From contig CAZBFR010000024.1 of the NCBI GenBank assembly GCA_964491425.1, forward strand, positions 1 to 12,985: a DNA stretch of 12,985 bases, read 5' to 3'. The position numbers and the translations under genes are program-made. Origin of the DNA: CAYFMS01 sp964491425 (lineage in GTDB: Bacteria > Patescibacteriota > Patescibacteriia > UBA9934). Below, piece by piece: positions 12,413 to 12,985 of the stretch. The stretch's first letter is position 1, and each line of letters opens with the position of its first letter. The notes under the pieces are model-generated. The model did not search any database. It worked only from the letters and a program-made list of their open reading frames with translations, and was not told the origin of the DNA.

Positions 12413-12985
12413 TTAGGCGCGCGACGCCTTTACTTTGTCCATTATTTCTTTGCGAATCTTAGCGGATAAAGCTTGATTCTCCTTGAGAATCGCCTTGGCA
12501 TTCTCTCGCCCAACCGCAATGCGTTCCCCCGCGTAATTATAGGAGCTACCCTTTTTATCAATGACTGCCATCTCGGACCCGAGGTCCACAAGGTCTCCAG
12601 CGATAGAGATTCCCTCGTTATACATGATATCGAACTCCGCATTTTGAAACGGCGGCGCAACCTTATTTTTTACCACTTTTACCTTTACATGATTTCCAAC
12701 AATAGCCTCCCCTTGCTTAATTTGGGCCGCTCGCCGAATCTCCATTCGCACAGAAGCGTAAAACTTTAGGGCATTTCCACCAGGGGTTGTCTCGGGATTT
12801 CCAAACATGACCCCGATCTTCATACGAATCTGGTTAATAAAGATCACCGACGTCTTGCTTTTAGAAATGATTCCGGCGAGCTTTCGAAGAGCCTGACTCA
12901 TAAGTCGAGCTTGGAGCCCCATGTGCGAGTCCCCCATATCCCCCTCGATTTCAGCGCGCGGAGTAAGCGCCGCTACCGAATCGAC
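12413..12985 (-). CDS. recA: Recombinase RecA (5' part beyond window)
   Basis: The minus strand is open from the right edge to a TAA at 12413-12415, giving the last 190 residues. RecA forms ATP-dependent filaments on single-stranded DNA for strand exchange and, in many bacteria, SOS activation. The visible part begins at the Walker B aspartate in VDSVAALTPRAEIEGD (E. coli about 143). Loop L1 (GDMGDSHMGLQARL) follows, then FINQIRMKIGVMFGNPETTP, which contains the start of loop L2, and GGNALKFYASVRMEIRR. The C-terminal domain continues to KEIMDKVKASRA. It stops where E. coli RecA would continue into its acidic, regulatory tail, so that tail is absent. An internal ATG at 12937 is not a start; it lies within L1. 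About 142 N-terminal residues, including Walker A, lie outside. No terminator is visible between recA and the rpoB promoter, so read-through into rpoBC is possible. Confidence 0.98.
   Translation of the reverse strand, partial: VDSVAALTPRAEIEGDMGDSHMGLQARLMSQALRKLAGIISKSKTSVIFINQIRMKIGVMFGNPETTPGGNALKFYASVRMEIRRAAQIKQGEAIVGNHVKVKVVKNKVAPPFQNAEFDIMYNEGISIAGDLVDLGSEMAVIDKKGSSYNYAGERIAVGRENAKAILKENQALSAKIRKEIMDKVKASRA

Overview
This 12,985-base window looks like a chromosomal segment from a small-genome bacterium. The likeliest source is a member of the Patescibacteria (Candidate Phyla Radiation). This is an inference from the compact RpoB (about 1,080 residues), a RecA that ends without an acidic tail, many start codons without a Shine-Dalgarno, very short intergenic gaps, and small membrane-linked genes (VanW, PspC, an SLT-like lysozyme-fold protein). 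The genetic code appears standard: TGA is used as a stop for trmB and for the HExxH-protein gene, and no in-frame TGA interrupts rpoB, rpoC or recA. All seven tRNA genes encode their own CCA end.

Layout, left to right. Bases 1-1113 hold a minus-strand unit: tRNA-Pro(TGG), tRNA-Ala(CGC), tRNA-Ala(GGC), tRNA-Pro(CGG), then a vanW-family gene that runs off the left edge. Its promoter overlaps, at the -35 box, a divergent promoter for plus-strand trmB (1186-1890). tRNA-Gly(TCC) follows with its own promoter and terminator, then a gene for a membrane-anchored or secreted protein with an HEFAH zinc-protease-like motif (2104-2856). Convergent to it are minus-strand genes for a 147-residue unknown protein, tRNA-Phe(GAA), pspC and tRNA-Ile(GAT). 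Further right, still on minus, lie an SLT-like cell-wall enzyme (3806-4294) and ruvC (4311-4802).

Bases 4849-12173 are rpoC and rpoB, transcribed from right to left, ending in a strong intrinsic terminator at 4820-4843. A near-consensus promoter lies about 190 bases before rpoB, and between them is a structured leader with no good ribosome-binding site at the rpoB start. The C-terminal half of recA occupies 12413-12985 and runs off the right edge. No terminator is visible between recA and the rpoB promoter, and no rplJ/rplL genes lie between them.

The genes combine core information processing (RNA polymerase beta and beta', RecA, RuvC, TrmB, seven tRNAs) with small envelope proteins. I see no mobile element, CRISPR array or defence island. 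The points most worth a second look are regulatory: two minus-strand genes with an extended -10 box exactly 6 bases before ATG (probable leaderless mRNAs), divergent promoters sharing a -35 element, an inverted repeat framing the rpoB promoter with a structured leader and a four-codon upstream ORF, a coiled-coil insertion in RpoC, and pspC squeezed between two tRNA genes.
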